A DNA stretch of 28,319 nt from Gemmatimonadota bacterium (GTDB taxonomy: Bacteria; GCA-2686955), in assembly GCA_002686955.1 (NCBI GenBank), contig NYZA01000149.1, positions 1-28,319 of the forward strand, written 5' to 3'. The position numbers were made by a program, and so were the translations under genes. How positions within the stretch are numbered: the stretch's first letter is position 1; every line of letters begins with the position of its first letter. The notes under the pieces are model-generated. The model was not told the DNA's origin. It ran no database searches and worked only from the letters and a program-made list of their open reading frames with translations. Of the stretch, positions 14,567 to 22,291 are shown one piece after another.

Positions 14567-16576
14567 CTACCGCTCCACCGCCCCCTGATCAAGCCCGAAA
14601 CGCAGCGCCCGAAGCAGAGTCTCCTGCTTGAAAGGTTTGTGGACGATCGCCACCCGCTCCGGCTCTAGCCCGTGCCGGCGCCCAACCTCGTCGGAGTAGC
14701 CCGACATGTATACGACCGGCAGATCCGGCCGCTTCCGCTGTAGCCGCGCGACCAGCGCCGGACCAGAGAGCTCGGGCATGACGACGTCGGTGAGAAGCAG
14801 ATCGATCTTCGAGCCCTGTTCCACGAAAACCCGCTCCGCCACCGCTCCATCGGGGGCCTGGAGCACCTCGTATCCATGCTGGGTGAGCAAGCGCGCGGTC
14901 AGCTCCCGCAGCCCTTCCTCGTCTTCGACGATCAACACCGTCTCGCCCTTGCCGTGGACCAGCTCCACGTCAGCGGGAGCCGCCGGCGCCTCCGTCGACT
15001 CCCCCGTCACGGGCAGGTAGATCCGAAAGACCGTTCCCCGTCCCTCCACCGAATCCACCTCGATACCGCCGCCACACTGCCGCACGATGCCGTAGACGAT
15101 CGAGAGCCCGAGACCGGTTCCCTTCTCGCGCTCCTTGGTCGTGAAGAAGGGCTCGAAGATGCGATCGATCAAGCTCGGGCTCATGCCGCGGCCCGTGTCT
15201 TCGATCTCGAGGCAGACGTACTGGCCCGCCTTCGACTCGAAACCGTGTCGGGCGAGCCGCCCATCCCCCTCCGAGATCTCTTGCCCGTAGGTGCGGATAC
15301 CGAGCCGCCCTCCGCCGCTCATCGCGTCCCGAGCGTTCACACCGAGGTTCACCAGCACCTGTTCGATATGCATCGGATCGGCCTTGATCGAAGGCAGATC
15401 GGGCGTGAGCTCGCAGTGCAGCTCGATGTCGGCGCCCAGTGTCCGCCGGAGCAGACCTTCGATCCCGCCGACCACCTCGTTCAGCGCGACCACCGAAGGA
15501 CGCCCCGCCTCTTTGCGGCTGAAGAGGAGCAGGCGACGGGTCAAGGCCGCTCCACGTTCGGCCGCCCTCTCGATCTCTTTCACATCCGCCAGGCGCGTGT
15601 CGTCCTCCGCCAGCCCCTCGCGCAGAAACTGGGCGAAGCCGAGCACGACCGCCAGCAGATTGTTGAAGTCGTGGGCCACCCCCCCGGCCAATGTGCCAAG
15701 GGCCTCCAGCTTCTGCGATTGCCTGAGCTGCGCCTCGCTCTCCCGCAGCTCCTCGGTGCGTTCCCGAACGCGCTGCTCCAGGATCTCTTCGGAGCGCTTG
15801 CTCTCGGTGATCTCCCGCAACACGCAGACCGCGCCCAGGGGCTCTCCCCGCTCCCCCCAGATCGGATTCGCCTTCGCGCCGAGCCACACCCCCTCCGGCG
15901 CATCGGCCCTCTCGACCCGGAGATCACGACGCTCGACCGCCTCTCCCCGCATCGCCCGGGCCAGCGGAAGCTCCCCCGGCGCGATCGGCCGCATCTCGGG
16001 CCCGAGCAGCCCCCACTCCAACGAATCGGTGCTCGCCACCGGCACACCCAATAGACGATCGCAGGCGGAGTTGCTGTAAAGCGTTCGTCCTTCACCGTCG
16101 GTCACCACCACACCGTCGCTCATCGACGCCAGAATCGACCGGAGGAAGAGATCCGATTCGCGCATCTTTCGATGGGCAATCTCGAGAGCGCGCCGTCGCC
16201 GATCCATCTCCAGGAAAACTGTAACTTTACTCCGTAAAATCGTTTCGTTCACCGGCTTGAAAATGAAGTCGACCGCGCCTGCGTCGTACCCCTTGAACTC
16301 CAGCCGCAGCTCCCGCGACGTGGCGGTCACGAAGATGATCGGCACCGCCTCGGTGCTCGGATTCCCCCTGAGCAGCCCGGCCGTCTCGAATCCGTCCATC
16401 TCCGGCATCCGCACATCGAGCAGAACCAGCGCCAGCTCGTGGGCCAGGGCTTGCGAAAGGGCCTGCTCGCCGCTCGTCGCCTCGACGATCTCGACATCGA
16501 GATCTCCCAGAATGGCGGACATCGCCAGCAGATTCCTGGGCTCATCGTCCACGATCAGGATCTTCGGTCGGGTCAC
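14567..16576 (-). CDS. hybrid sensor kinase/response regulator (REC-PAS-HisKA-HATPase-REC)
   Basis: 669 residues with no membrane segment. The N-terminal receiver (1-120) has D10/D11, the phospho-acceptor D54 in VLLDVRMPEMDG, T84 and K107. A linker helix and a PAS domain (about 140-255) follow. The HisKA has its phospho-accepting His near residue 300 (LAGGVAHDFNNLLAV). The ATPase domain (about 410-525) has NLGVNARDAM, DTGRGM and GTGLGLSIVYG. A C-terminal receiver (about 540-660) has its Asp in LLLTDVVMPELSG. The start overlaps the stop of the upstream kinase (ATGA, 16573-16576). The first receiver is thus placed to accept phosphate from the membrane kinase next door, forming a relay. No DNA-binding domain is present, so the final output lies elsewhere. 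Confidence 0.95.
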   Translation of the reverse strand: MTRPKILIVDDEPRNLLAMSAILGDLDVEIVEATSGEQALSQALAHELALVLLDVRMPEMDGFETAGLLRGNPSTEAVPIIFVTATSRELRLEFKGYDAGAVDFIFKPVNETILRSKVTVFLEMDRRRRALEIAHRKMRESDLFLRSILASMSDGVVVTDGEGRTLYSNSACDRLLGVPVASTDSLEWGLLGPEMRPIAPGELPLARAMRGEAVERRDLRVERADAPEGVWLGAKANPIWGERGEPLGAVCVLREITESKRSEEILEQRVRERTEELRESEAQLRQSQKLEALGTLAGGVAHDFNNLLAVVLGFAQFLREGLAEDDTRLADVKEIERAAERGAALTRRLLLFSRKEAGRPSVVALNEVVGGIEGLLRRTLGADIELHCELTPDLPSIKADPMHIEQVLVNLGVNARDAMSGGGRLGIRTYGQEISEGDGRLARHGFESKAGQYVCLEIEDTGRGMSPSLIDRIFEPFFTTKEREKGTGLGLSIVYGIVRQCGGGIEVDSVEGRGTVFRIYLPVTGESTEAPAAPADVELVHGKGETVLIVEDEEGLRELTARLLTQHGYEVLQAPDGAVAERVFVEQGSKIDLLLTDVVMPELSGPALVARLQRKRPDLPVVYMSGYSDEVGRRHGLEPERVAIVHKPFKQETLLRALRFGLDQGAVER

Positions 16577-18264
16577 GGGTCCTCTCCGCCGGTTTCGATC
16601 CTACACCATGGCGCCGATCGGGAAAGCCACACCCGCAGCAGAGCAACCAGCACTTCGATCCGCACCGGCTTCGCCAGGTAGTCGTTCGCGCCGGCCTCGA
16701 TGCATCGCTCCCGCTCGCCGAGCATCGTCTTCGCCGTGAGGGCGACGATCGGCAAGGCCCCGAAACGCTCCTGCGCGCGAATTCGGCGCATCGCTTCGTA
16801 ACCGTCCATCACCGGCATCATCACATCGATCAGAACCAGCTCCGTATCGGGCGTCTCCTCCAACCGCTCCAGCGCCTGCATTCCATTCTCGGCCAAGATC
16901 ACATAGACCCCGTGCCGGCGCAGCTCCGCCGAGAGGGCGAACGCGCTACGCAGATCGTCATCGACGAGGAGCACCCGGCGACCGTTCAAGATCCGCTCGG
17001 GATCGAGGAAGCGGCCGATCATCTCACGAGCCCCGCTCTTCATCGTCTCGGCCGCCTTGTTGAGATGGAGCACGAGCCGCGAGAGGAGCTGCGCGGGCGA
17101 GAAGACCCCCAACCATCCTGCTTCTTCCTCGCGCTTCGCCAGCGCCTCTTGCTCCGCGGGAGTGAGCGCGCGTCCCGAGTAGAGAAGTACCGGCGGCGCC
17201 GCCAAGACCGGATCGGGTTGGACCGTGCTCGGAAGACCCGAGCCTGACGCAAATAGTGCGGCGGGACCCCAAACCACCAGGTCGAATCGCCCCTCGCGTC
17301 GCTTTTGGGCGGCTTCCCCGGCATCGTGGGCCACGTCCACAAAAATCTCTTCCGATTCGATCAGATCGAGGAGGGTGGAGCAGTCGGATTCCTCCATCAG
17401 AGCCAGCAACACCTTTTTCGTCCGCGCGGCGAGGCGGCTCTCGATCGCCCGGAGCGCCGCGTCGATCGCCTCCATGATCACCGGCTTGACGATGTGGCCG
17501 ACGATCCCACTACTCAGCAGAGCCCAGTCGGGCTCGCGAACCGAAATCACGTGTACCGGGATGTGACGCAGCGACGGGTCCGACTGAATCGCGTCCAAAA
17601 CCTGTCGCCCATCGAGATCGGGCAGAACGAGATCGAGAATCACGGCGCTGGGACGGTGCTCGAGCGCGAGGAGCAGCCCGCTGGTGCCATCGCCCGCGAC
17701 GATGCATCGAAACCCGCGATCGCGGGCCCGGTCCCGAACGATCTCGGCGAAGGGGCGATCGTCCTCGATCACGAGAATCGATCGATCATCCGGGACGACC
17801 CTCTCTCGGTCGTCGGCGAGGAAGACCGATTCGGGGGATGGGGATAGCGCGGGGATCCGGCGCATAGCCGGAAGCGGACGCAGCCCCGCGGACCCGCGCT
17901 CCTCCGAAATGGCGCCGGTGTATATGCGAGGGAGGACGAGCGTGAACCGGCTCCCTTCGCCGGGGCGACTCTCGAGCCGGATCTCGCCGCCGAGCTGCGC
18001 CGCCAGCTTGCGCGAGATCGCCAATCCGAGCCCGGTGCCTCCATGGTCCCGAGCCACCGCCGTTTGCACCTGGTGAAAAGCGTCGAAGATGGCGTCCAGC
18101 TGGTCGTCATCGATGCCGATGCCGGTGTCGATCACCGCGAAGGCGAGGGCATCGGCTCCGTAGTCGGCGCGGGCATCGTCGATGCGAGCGATTTCGAGCG
18201 TGACCGAACCGCTCTTGGTGAATTTGAGGGCATTCGAGAGCAGATTGCGCAAGATCTGCTGCAA
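16573..18264 (-). CDS. C-terminal part of split hybrid histidine kinase: HATPase plus three receivers
   Basis: 563 codons open from TTG 18264, read in the same frame as the kinase N-terminus at 19797. It begins with the ATPase N-box (LQQILRNLLSNALKFT) and continues through DTGIGIDDDQL, HGGTGLGLAISRKL and LESRPGEGSRFTLVLP. Three receiver modules follow. The first (about 17780-17430) is canonical: VIEDD and ILDLVLPDLDG. The second (about 17415-17010) is degenerate: VLLALMEESD and FDLVVWGPAAL, where the acceptor Asp and its acidic pocket are missing. The third (about 16985-16620) is canonical: VLLVDDD, VLIDVMMPVMDGYEAM, LTAKT and YLAKPV. The piece has no good start of its own and must originally have been joined to the HisKA piece. 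Its stop overlaps the downstream kinase gene by 4 bp. Confidence 0.88.
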   Translation of the reverse strand: MQQILRNLLSNALKFTKSGSVTLEIARIDDARADYGADALAFAVIDTGIGIDDDQLDAIFDAFHQVQTAVARDHGGTGLGLAISRKLAAQLGGEIRLESRPGEGSRFTLVLPRIYTGAISEERGSAGLRPLPAMRRIPALSPSPESVFLADDRERVVPDDRSILVIEDDRPFAEIVRDRARDRGFRCIVAGDGTSGLLLALEHRPSAVILDLVLPDLDGRQVLDAIQSDPSLRHIPVHVISVREPDWALLSSGIVGHIVKPVIMEAIDAALRAIESRLAARTKKVLLALMEESDCSTLLDLIESEEIFVDVAHDAGEAAQKRREGRFDLVVWGPAALFASGSGLPSTVQPDPVLAAPPVLLYSGRALTPAEQEALAKREEEAGWLGVFSPAQLLSRLVLHLNKAAETMKSGAREMIGRFLDPERILNGRRVLLVDDDLRSAFALSAELRRHGVYVILAENGMQALERLEETPDTELVLIDVMMPVMDGYEAMRRIRAQERFGALPIVALTAKTMLGERERCIEAGANDYLAKPVRIEVLVALLRVWLSRSAPWCRIETGGEDP

Positions 18265-18691
18265 GCGCTTCGAATCGCTTGTAACGGCTGGTGACCTCCA
18301 GCTCCTTCATGGTCCGATCGAGGGTCTCCTCGGCTCTTCTGCGCTCGGAGATGTCCTGAATCGACGCGGTGGTGAGGGTCGCCGGCAATCCGGGCTCGGT
18401 GCGGATCTCGAACCCGAGCCCCTTCTCGCGCGCGATCGGCCGGAACTGCGCCTCGATGCCTCGCACGAGATGGAGCAGATCGAGCTCGTCGGGCCGGATC
18501 TCGAGCTTGCCCGCCTCGACCTTCGAGAGATCGAGGGTCTCGTTGATCAGATGCAGCAGGTCCTGGCCCGAGTCGCGGATCGTCTCGACCTTCTTGATCT
18601 GGTCCGCGTCGAGATTGCCCTCGTCGTTTCGGGCCAGGGCGCGGGAGAGGATCAAGAGGGAGTTCAGAGGCGTGCGCAGCTCGTGAGACAT
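18107..18691 (-). CDS. middle part of split hybrid histidine kinase: HisKA domain, shifted frame
   Basis: ORF in a different frame from its two neighbours. It opens at ATG 18691 with MSHELRTPLNSLLILSRAL, the dimerisation and phospho-acceptor box with its His, and continues through LLHLINETLDLSKVEAGKLEI to EPGLPATLTT. There, instead of running into the ATPase N-box, it reads ASIQDISERRRAEETLDRTM and KELEVTSRYK, a segment that in this kinase class sits between the PAS domain and the HisKA box. After that the frame is meaningless. Immediately upstream, in this same frame, codons for SEFLAN precede the ATG, as expected in these kinases. The gene is therefore broken twice, at about 18709 and about 18367-18277, by relocation of one 91-bp block. 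Confidence 0.85.
   Translation of the reverse strand: MSHELRTPLNSLLILSRALARNDEGNLDADQIKKVETIRDSGQDLLHLINETLDLSKVEAGKLEIRPDELDLLHLVRGIEAQFRPIAREKGLGFEIRTEPGLPATLTTASIQDISERRRAEETLDRTMKELEVTSRYKRFEALAADLAQSALECPQIHQERFGHARNRSHRRCPRRLRSRCPRLRGDRHRHRHR
18277..18367 (-). other. displaced 91-bp kinase segment (PAS-to-HisKA linker)
   Basis: Encodes ASIQDISERRRAEETLDRTM followed by KELEVTSRYK, the standard linker that should follow ...EGRLA at about 18712 and precede SEFLANMSHE. Here it sits between TLTT and DSKRLQQILRN of the ATPase domain. Cutting it out here makes TLTT join DSKRLQQ in frame. Placing 91 bp back at about 18709 restores one frame through the whole gene: 18691 minus 91 equals 18600, the frame of both outer pieces. 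Confidence 0.8.
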
Positions 18692-19797
18692 ATTCGCCAG
18701 GAATTCGCTATGGCCAGCCGTCCCTCGGCCCCCTCCACGACGGAGAGCCCGATCTCGATCGGGATCTCGATGGAGTCCTTGCGAAGGCCGGTGAGGTTGC
18801 GGCCCTGCCCCATGACCCTCACGCTGGGTTGGCGCATGTACTCCCCCCGCAAGCGGGGATGCTCCGCGCGGAAGCGCGAGGGGAGGAGGATTTCGAGCTT
18901 TTGGCCGATCAGCTCCTCCTCTTCGTAGCCGAAGAGCTCGCAGGTTTGCTCGTTGACGATCACGATCCGGCCTCCGGTGTCGATCACGACCAGGGGGAAG
19001 GGACTTCCCGTGAGCAGGGTTCGGAAGCGCTCTTCGCTGCGCGCCAGCTCATCGCGGGAGACGGTGGTGGCGCGCAGGCTCTCGGTCATTCGGTCGAAGG
19101 CGCGAGACAGTTCGCCGAGCTCGTCGTCGGCGAGGGTGCCGACCTTGTGGGAGAGATCTCCGGCAGCCACGACGGCGGTGCCCCGCATGAGGGCCGCCAC
19201 CGGACGGGCGATGCTGCGGACGATCAGGAAGCCCGAGATCGGAATGACGACGACGAGCGCGCCGACGAAGAGCAGGATCGAGCCGACGAGTCGCTTCTGA
19301 GCGCGGGCGATCGATTGGAGCGCGCGCTCCTGCAGGGCGATGATCTCTCGCTCCAGCGCCTGAATGCGGGCGGCGATCTGGCCGGCCAGCCGAGTGCTCA
19401 GCTCGCGGGCCGCTTCGGGGGTTGCCGACGCGGTCTCGAGATCGGCCCGCACATCGACCATTCGGCCGAAGGCGTCCAGGAGCCGGCGGTTCTGCCTTCT
19501 GAGACCGGCGAGGCGTTCCTCCTCGGGAGTGCCGGTCAGAGCGTGGCGGTCGAGGGTGCCCTCGATCCGTTTCTGGACGATCGACCATTGATCGCGGGCG
19601 CGGTCGCCCGGATGGGTGAGATAGTCATAGGTGAGACTGCTGAGCATGCTGGCCTGATCGACCAGCTCGTCCGCCCAATGCGCCCGATCGACCAGGTGGG
19701 TCACCTCGCGGGCGTTGCCGATGAGCACCAGACCGAGAATCGCCGAGAGCAGCGTGGTCAGGGCCGCGCTCCCGATCAGGCGGGCGCGGATCGTCAT
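18664..19797 (-). CDS. N-terminal part of split hybrid histidine kinase: membrane sensor, HAMP, PAS
   Basis: Begins at ATG 19797, overlapping the stop of the binding-protein gene (ATGA). Residues about 8-28 form a first membrane helix. Residues about 30-168 form a helical, Arg/Glu-rich periplasmic sensor region, and about 169-194 a second membrane helix. A HAMP domain (RSIARPVAALMRGTAVVAAGDLSHKV) and a PAS domain (ERFRTLLTGSPFPLVVIDTGGRIVIVNEQTCELFGY) follow, ending GLSVVEGAEGRLAIA. After residue about 362 the frame is lost and ends at 18664; the HisKA box continues in another frame. The intact gene would span 19797-16573, 3225 bp, an exact multiple of three. The partner lipoprotein gene upstream suggests that the periplasmic region receives a ligand-bound binding protein. 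Confidence 0.9.
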   Translation of the reverse strand: MTIRARLIGSAALTTLLSAILGLVLIGNAREVTHLVDRAHWADELVDQASMLSSLTYDYLTHPGDRARDQWSIVQKRIEGTLDRHALTGTPEEERLAGLRRQNRRLLDAFGRMVDVRADLETASATPEAARELSTRLAGQIAARIQALEREIIALQERALQSIARAQKRLVGSILLFVGALVVVIPISGFLIVRSIARPVAALMRGTAVVAAGDLSHKVGTLADDELGELSRAFDRMTESLRATTVSRDELARSEERFRTLLTGSPFPLVVIDTGGRIVIVNEQTCELFGYEEEELIGQKLEILLPSRFRAEHPRLRGEYMRQPSVRVMGQGRNLTGLRKDSIEIPIEIGLSVVEGAEGRLAIANSWRICLTSCARL

Positions 19798-20810
19798 CTG
19801 CGTGGGTTCGACTTCGCTCCGACGATCGTCACCGCGTCGGGCCGCGCGTCGCCCAGAGGGGCCGCGTGGATGTGGTCGAGGAAGTTCGGCGCGCGTGTGC
19901 CGGAAACGAGACGGTTCTCCATGGCCCATCGGGCCTCGTCTTCCATCGCCAGCAGCAGCTCTTGTCGTAGCGTGAAGTCGAGGTCGATCTCGCGCCAGAG
20001 CTCGGCCACCCTTTCGGCCGGGATTCCGGTGCGCGAGGAGACGGCGCGGCGGGCGAGCTCGGGAGATTCGCGGGTGAATGTCCGGGCGGCCAACACGCCG
20101 GCGACGAGGCGGCGAAGGGCTTCGGGCCGCTCGGCGATGAAGGCGGAGGAGGCGACGAGGTTGAAGCTCTTCTGGTAGAGCCCGGGCTCGGCGAAGACGA
20201 TCGCGTTGTCGCCGAGCAGATGCTCCGCTTCGCTGACGAAGGGCTCGCGCATGGAGAAGGCATCGATCTCTCCGGCGGCGAGGGCGGGAGCCAGCTCCTC
20301 CCCTTTCATGAACGAGAGCTGCACGTCGGCCTCGGTGAGGCCGTGCGTCAAGAGGAGGAGATGCAGAAAGAAGTGCACCGCGGAGCCGCGCTGGGTCGCC
20401 ACTCGCTTCCCGCGCAGCTCGTCCGGGCAGCCGATTCCGGCATCGCGGCGGGCCACGATTCGGGGCTCGTTCCCCGATGAGCCGACGGTTCCGAGGCAGG
20501 CGAAGTCGGCGCGCTCGAAGAGGCGGAACACGATCGGCACCTCCGCGGTGGTGGCGACATCGACCTCTCCGGCGAGCAGGCCGTTCAGCGCCCGCTTTCC
20601 ACTGACGTACTCCCGCACCTCCACTTCGAGGCCGTGCTCGGCGAAGAGCTCCTGCTGCACGGCGATGACCATGAGCCAGTTGGTGGGGTCGAGAGGCAGA
20701 CCGAGTCGGATCGACTCGGCGGGCTCGGGCGGCGGAGGGGGGGACGACCCGCAAGAGGCGATGATGAGGGCCGAGAGGGCGAAAACCGGTGCTGCCGAGA
20801 GCTTTCCCAT
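19794..20810 (-). CDS. NMT1/THI5-type (NitT/TauT-like) substrate-binding lipoprotein
   Basis: 338 residues. The signal peptide ends in a lipobox (LIIASC, Cys20), so the mature protein is membrane-anchored. After a Pro-rich tether (SSPPPPPEP) comes a periplasmic binding-protein fold of the SsuA/ThiY/THI5 class: IRLGLPLDPTNWLMVIAVQQELFAEHGLEVEV, LLAGEVDVATTAEVPIVFRLFE, ELRGKRVATQRGSAVHFFLH, LAAGEIDAFSMREPF. Such proteins bind small organic molecules such as sulfonates, pyrimidine thiamine precursors or nitrate; the ligand cannot be read here. No permease or ATPase gene is nearby. The stop overlaps the ATG of the transmembrane kinase, and a porin and a thiamine-binding protein gene lie upstream. 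I infer a sensor role, possibly for thiamine or HMP. Confidence 0.88.
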   Translation of the reverse strand: MGKLSAAPVFALSALIIASCGSSPPPPPEPAESIRLGLPLDPTNWLMVIAVQQELFAEHGLEVEVREYVSGKRALNGLLAGEVDVATTAEVPIVFRLFERADFACLGTVGSSGNEPRIVARRDAGIGCPDELRGKRVATQRGSAVHFFLHLLLLTHGLTEADVQLSFMKGEELAPALAAGEIDAFSMREPFVSEAEHLLGDNAIVFAEPGLYQKSFNLVASSAFIAERPEALRRLVAGVLAARTFTRESPELARRAVSSRTGIPAERVAELWREIDLDFTLRQELLLAMEDEARWAMENRLVSGTRAPNFLDHIHAAPLGDARPDAVTIVGAKSNPRR

Positions 20811-20837
20811 GAGGGGCGCCCTTCTCGACGGAGCGTG

Positions 20838-21926
20838 CTAGAACTTCAACTGGAACTGGAGCTGGAAAGTATCGTTGTCGATCGACGCGCCGTCTTCGCG
20901 CCGCAACACATAATTAGCCATGAGCTTCGCCGAGTGCTCTTCCATGTAGTGGTTGAGCGACAGCGTTGTCCAATCGATCGCGTCGGCGCCGGCCGAGCGA
21001 TCGTCGGGATCGTAGGTCTGGTGGCGGGCGAAAAGCTCGATCTTCTCCTCGAAAAACCCGCGGCCGGCCTGAACGAAGTAGCCGCCCGCCGCGATCCGGG
21101 GCCCGGAGGGGGCGTCGGCCGTGAGCTCTGCCGCGATGTATTCGCCCTTGAGCGACCAGGGGCCGTATCGTCCCCCGGCGGCGAGATCGAGGACCCGCCG
21201 TTCGTAGCCGGCCGCGAAGGGGTCGTCGAGGTCGCTTCGAGTAAGGGGACTGGGGTCGGAGTCTTCGCCTCCCGCCGGCTGGTCGATGAGGCCGCTGGCG
21301 TGCAGATAGAAGGTCCCCTGATCGCCGGCCGGCGAGCTCCAATCGAGCGCGGCGGCGTAGAGGAAGGCGGCATCGTCGTTGGCGGCGATATTCGGTCCGG
21401 AGCCGTTGAAGAGGCCGAGCCCCCAGCGGAAGCGTCCTCCCACCCCTTTGCCGGAGATCTTGGCGCCGATATCCCGTCCGCCGACCGGGTTCAACAGACG
21501 CGCTCCCGAGTGGAAGTAGTCGATCAGGTCGATCCGCCAGGCCGGCTGGACCTCCTCGTGGCCCACCGGGATCTTGAACTGACCGCAGGTGAGGGCGAGA
21601 TCGGCCCCGAAGCTCCAGGTGAGCGTCGCGTCGAGCAGGGTCGGGTCGACCGCCACCGAGCTCGCGCCGCGCGCCATGCTGAGCTGCAGCTTGTAGGCGA
21701 AACGCTCACGAAGCTCTCCGGTCGCTTTCACGCGAGCGCGGCGGATTCGCATGCTCGACACGGTCGAGGTTGCGGCATCATCGTCGCCCTCGATGCCGTC
21801 GTAGCGGAACTGGATGAAGCCGGACCATTCGGGACCGGACTCGGCCTCCGGTGTGTCGGCTCCGGCGTGCGTGGCCGGCAAAAAGGCGAGCGCGGCGCCC
21901 GCGAGCACCGGAATCAAGGATCTCAT
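20838..21926 (-). CDS. outer-membrane porin (phosphate-selective porin O/P family)
   Basis: 362 residues. The signal peptide MRSLIPVLAGAALAFLPATHAGA is followed by alternating beta strands. The sequence GFIQFRYDGIEGDD, MRIRRARVKATGELRERFAYKLQLSMARG, LTWSFGADLALTCGQFKIPVG and LLNPVGGRDIGAKISG is typical of the OprO/OprP-like family (PF07396), and the protein ends in Phe, as outer-membrane barrels do. Many members of this family are not phosphate channels, so the solute is open. The ATG at 21926 is 2 bp from the stop of the thiamine-binding protein gene, and the binding lipoprotein follows 27 bp downstream. The operon context suggests that it admits the ligand of that lipoprotein. Confidence 0.88.
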   Translation of the reverse strand: MRSLIPVLAGAALAFLPATHAGADTPEAESGPEWSGFIQFRYDGIEGDDDAATSTVSSMRIRRARVKATGELRERFAYKLQLSMARGASSVAVDPTLLDATLTWSFGADLALTCGQFKIPVGHEEVQPAWRIDLIDYFHSGARLLNPVGGRDIGAKISGKGVGGRFRWGLGLFNGSGPNIAANDDAAFLYAAALDWSSPAGDQGTFYLHASGLIDQPAGGEDSDPSPLTRSDLDDPFAAGYERRVLDLAAGGRYGPWSLKGEYIAAELTADAPSGPRIAAGGYFVQAGRGFFEEKIELFARHQTYDPDDRSAGADAIDWTTLSLNHYMEEHSAKLMANYVLRREDGASIDNDTFQLQFQLKF

Positions 21927-21928
21927 GG

Positions 21929-22234
21929 CTATCTACCCCCGAGCTGGTCCTGAACCGCCCGCAGCTTGTCGTCGATCCCCTGCTCCTTGTCGATTCGGGA
22001 GCCGAGGCGCAGGTTCGTGGAGATCCGCTTAACGCCGCGGGAGTGCAGCTCTTCGTGCACCCGCTTCAGAGCGGCGAAAACGGTGTCGTACTCCCCCTCG
22101 ATGTTCGTACCGTAGCCGTGAAGCCGCACCGGCAGCCCGGTGTCGGCGAGGATCTTGTGGGCAGTCGCGACCTCTTCACGGACGCTGGTCCGCCCCGTGA
22201 TCGGCACGACGCAGATGTCGACGATGACTTTCAT
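21929..22234 (-). CDS. MTH1187-family thiamine-binding protein (DUF77)
   Basis: 101 residues matching the small MTH1187/YkoF-like family (PF01910): MKVIVDICVVPITGRTSVREEVA, ILADTGLPVRLHGYGTNIEGEYDTVFAALKRVHEELHSRGVKRI. Family members form tetramers that bind thiamine or its HMP moiety in the cytoplasm; no enzymatic activity is established. It is the first gene of the run of five minus-strand genes (thiamine-binding protein, porin, binding lipoprotein, two kinases) and sits 2 bp from the porin start. Its Shine-Dalgarno is weak, and a run of ten A's lies 21-30 nt upstream of the ATG. Its presence is the main hint that the operon responds to thiamine or a precursor. Confidence 0.88.
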   Translation of the reverse strand: MKVIVDICVVPITGRTSVREEVATAHKILADTGLPVRLHGYGTNIEGEYDTVFAALKRVHEELHSRGVKRISTNLRLGSRIDKEQGIDDKLRAVQDQLGGR

Positions 22235-22255
22235 GGCGGCAGCTTAGCACAGGGG

Positions 22256-22265
22256 TTTTTTTTTT
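22256..22265 (-). promoter_or_regulatory. A10 tract upstream of the thiamine-binding/porin operon
   Basis: Ten consecutive T's on the plus strand (A's on the coding strand) in a GC-rich context, in the 57-bp gap after the helicase gene. Between it and the ATG at 22234 is TGTGCTAAGCT, a weak extended -10-like sequence. The tract might act as an upstream promoter element, or vary in length and tune expression. No convincing -35 box is visible. Confidence 0.3.
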
Positions 22266-22291
22266 CGCCGAGTGGCGGAGAGGACGCGCAG

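Noticed and set aside
16573-19797. Three independent genes instead of one split kinase
   Set aside because: Each piece holds complementary parts of a single PAS-HisKA-ATPase-REC protein, and moving one 91-bp block restores one frame; the C-terminal piece has no start of its own.
22250-22275. CGCC-ACTC-GGCG stem beside the T10 tract as an intrinsic terminator of the helicase gene
   Set aside because: On the transcribed (minus) strand the run after the stem is A's, not U's; on the plus strand the T's precede the stem.
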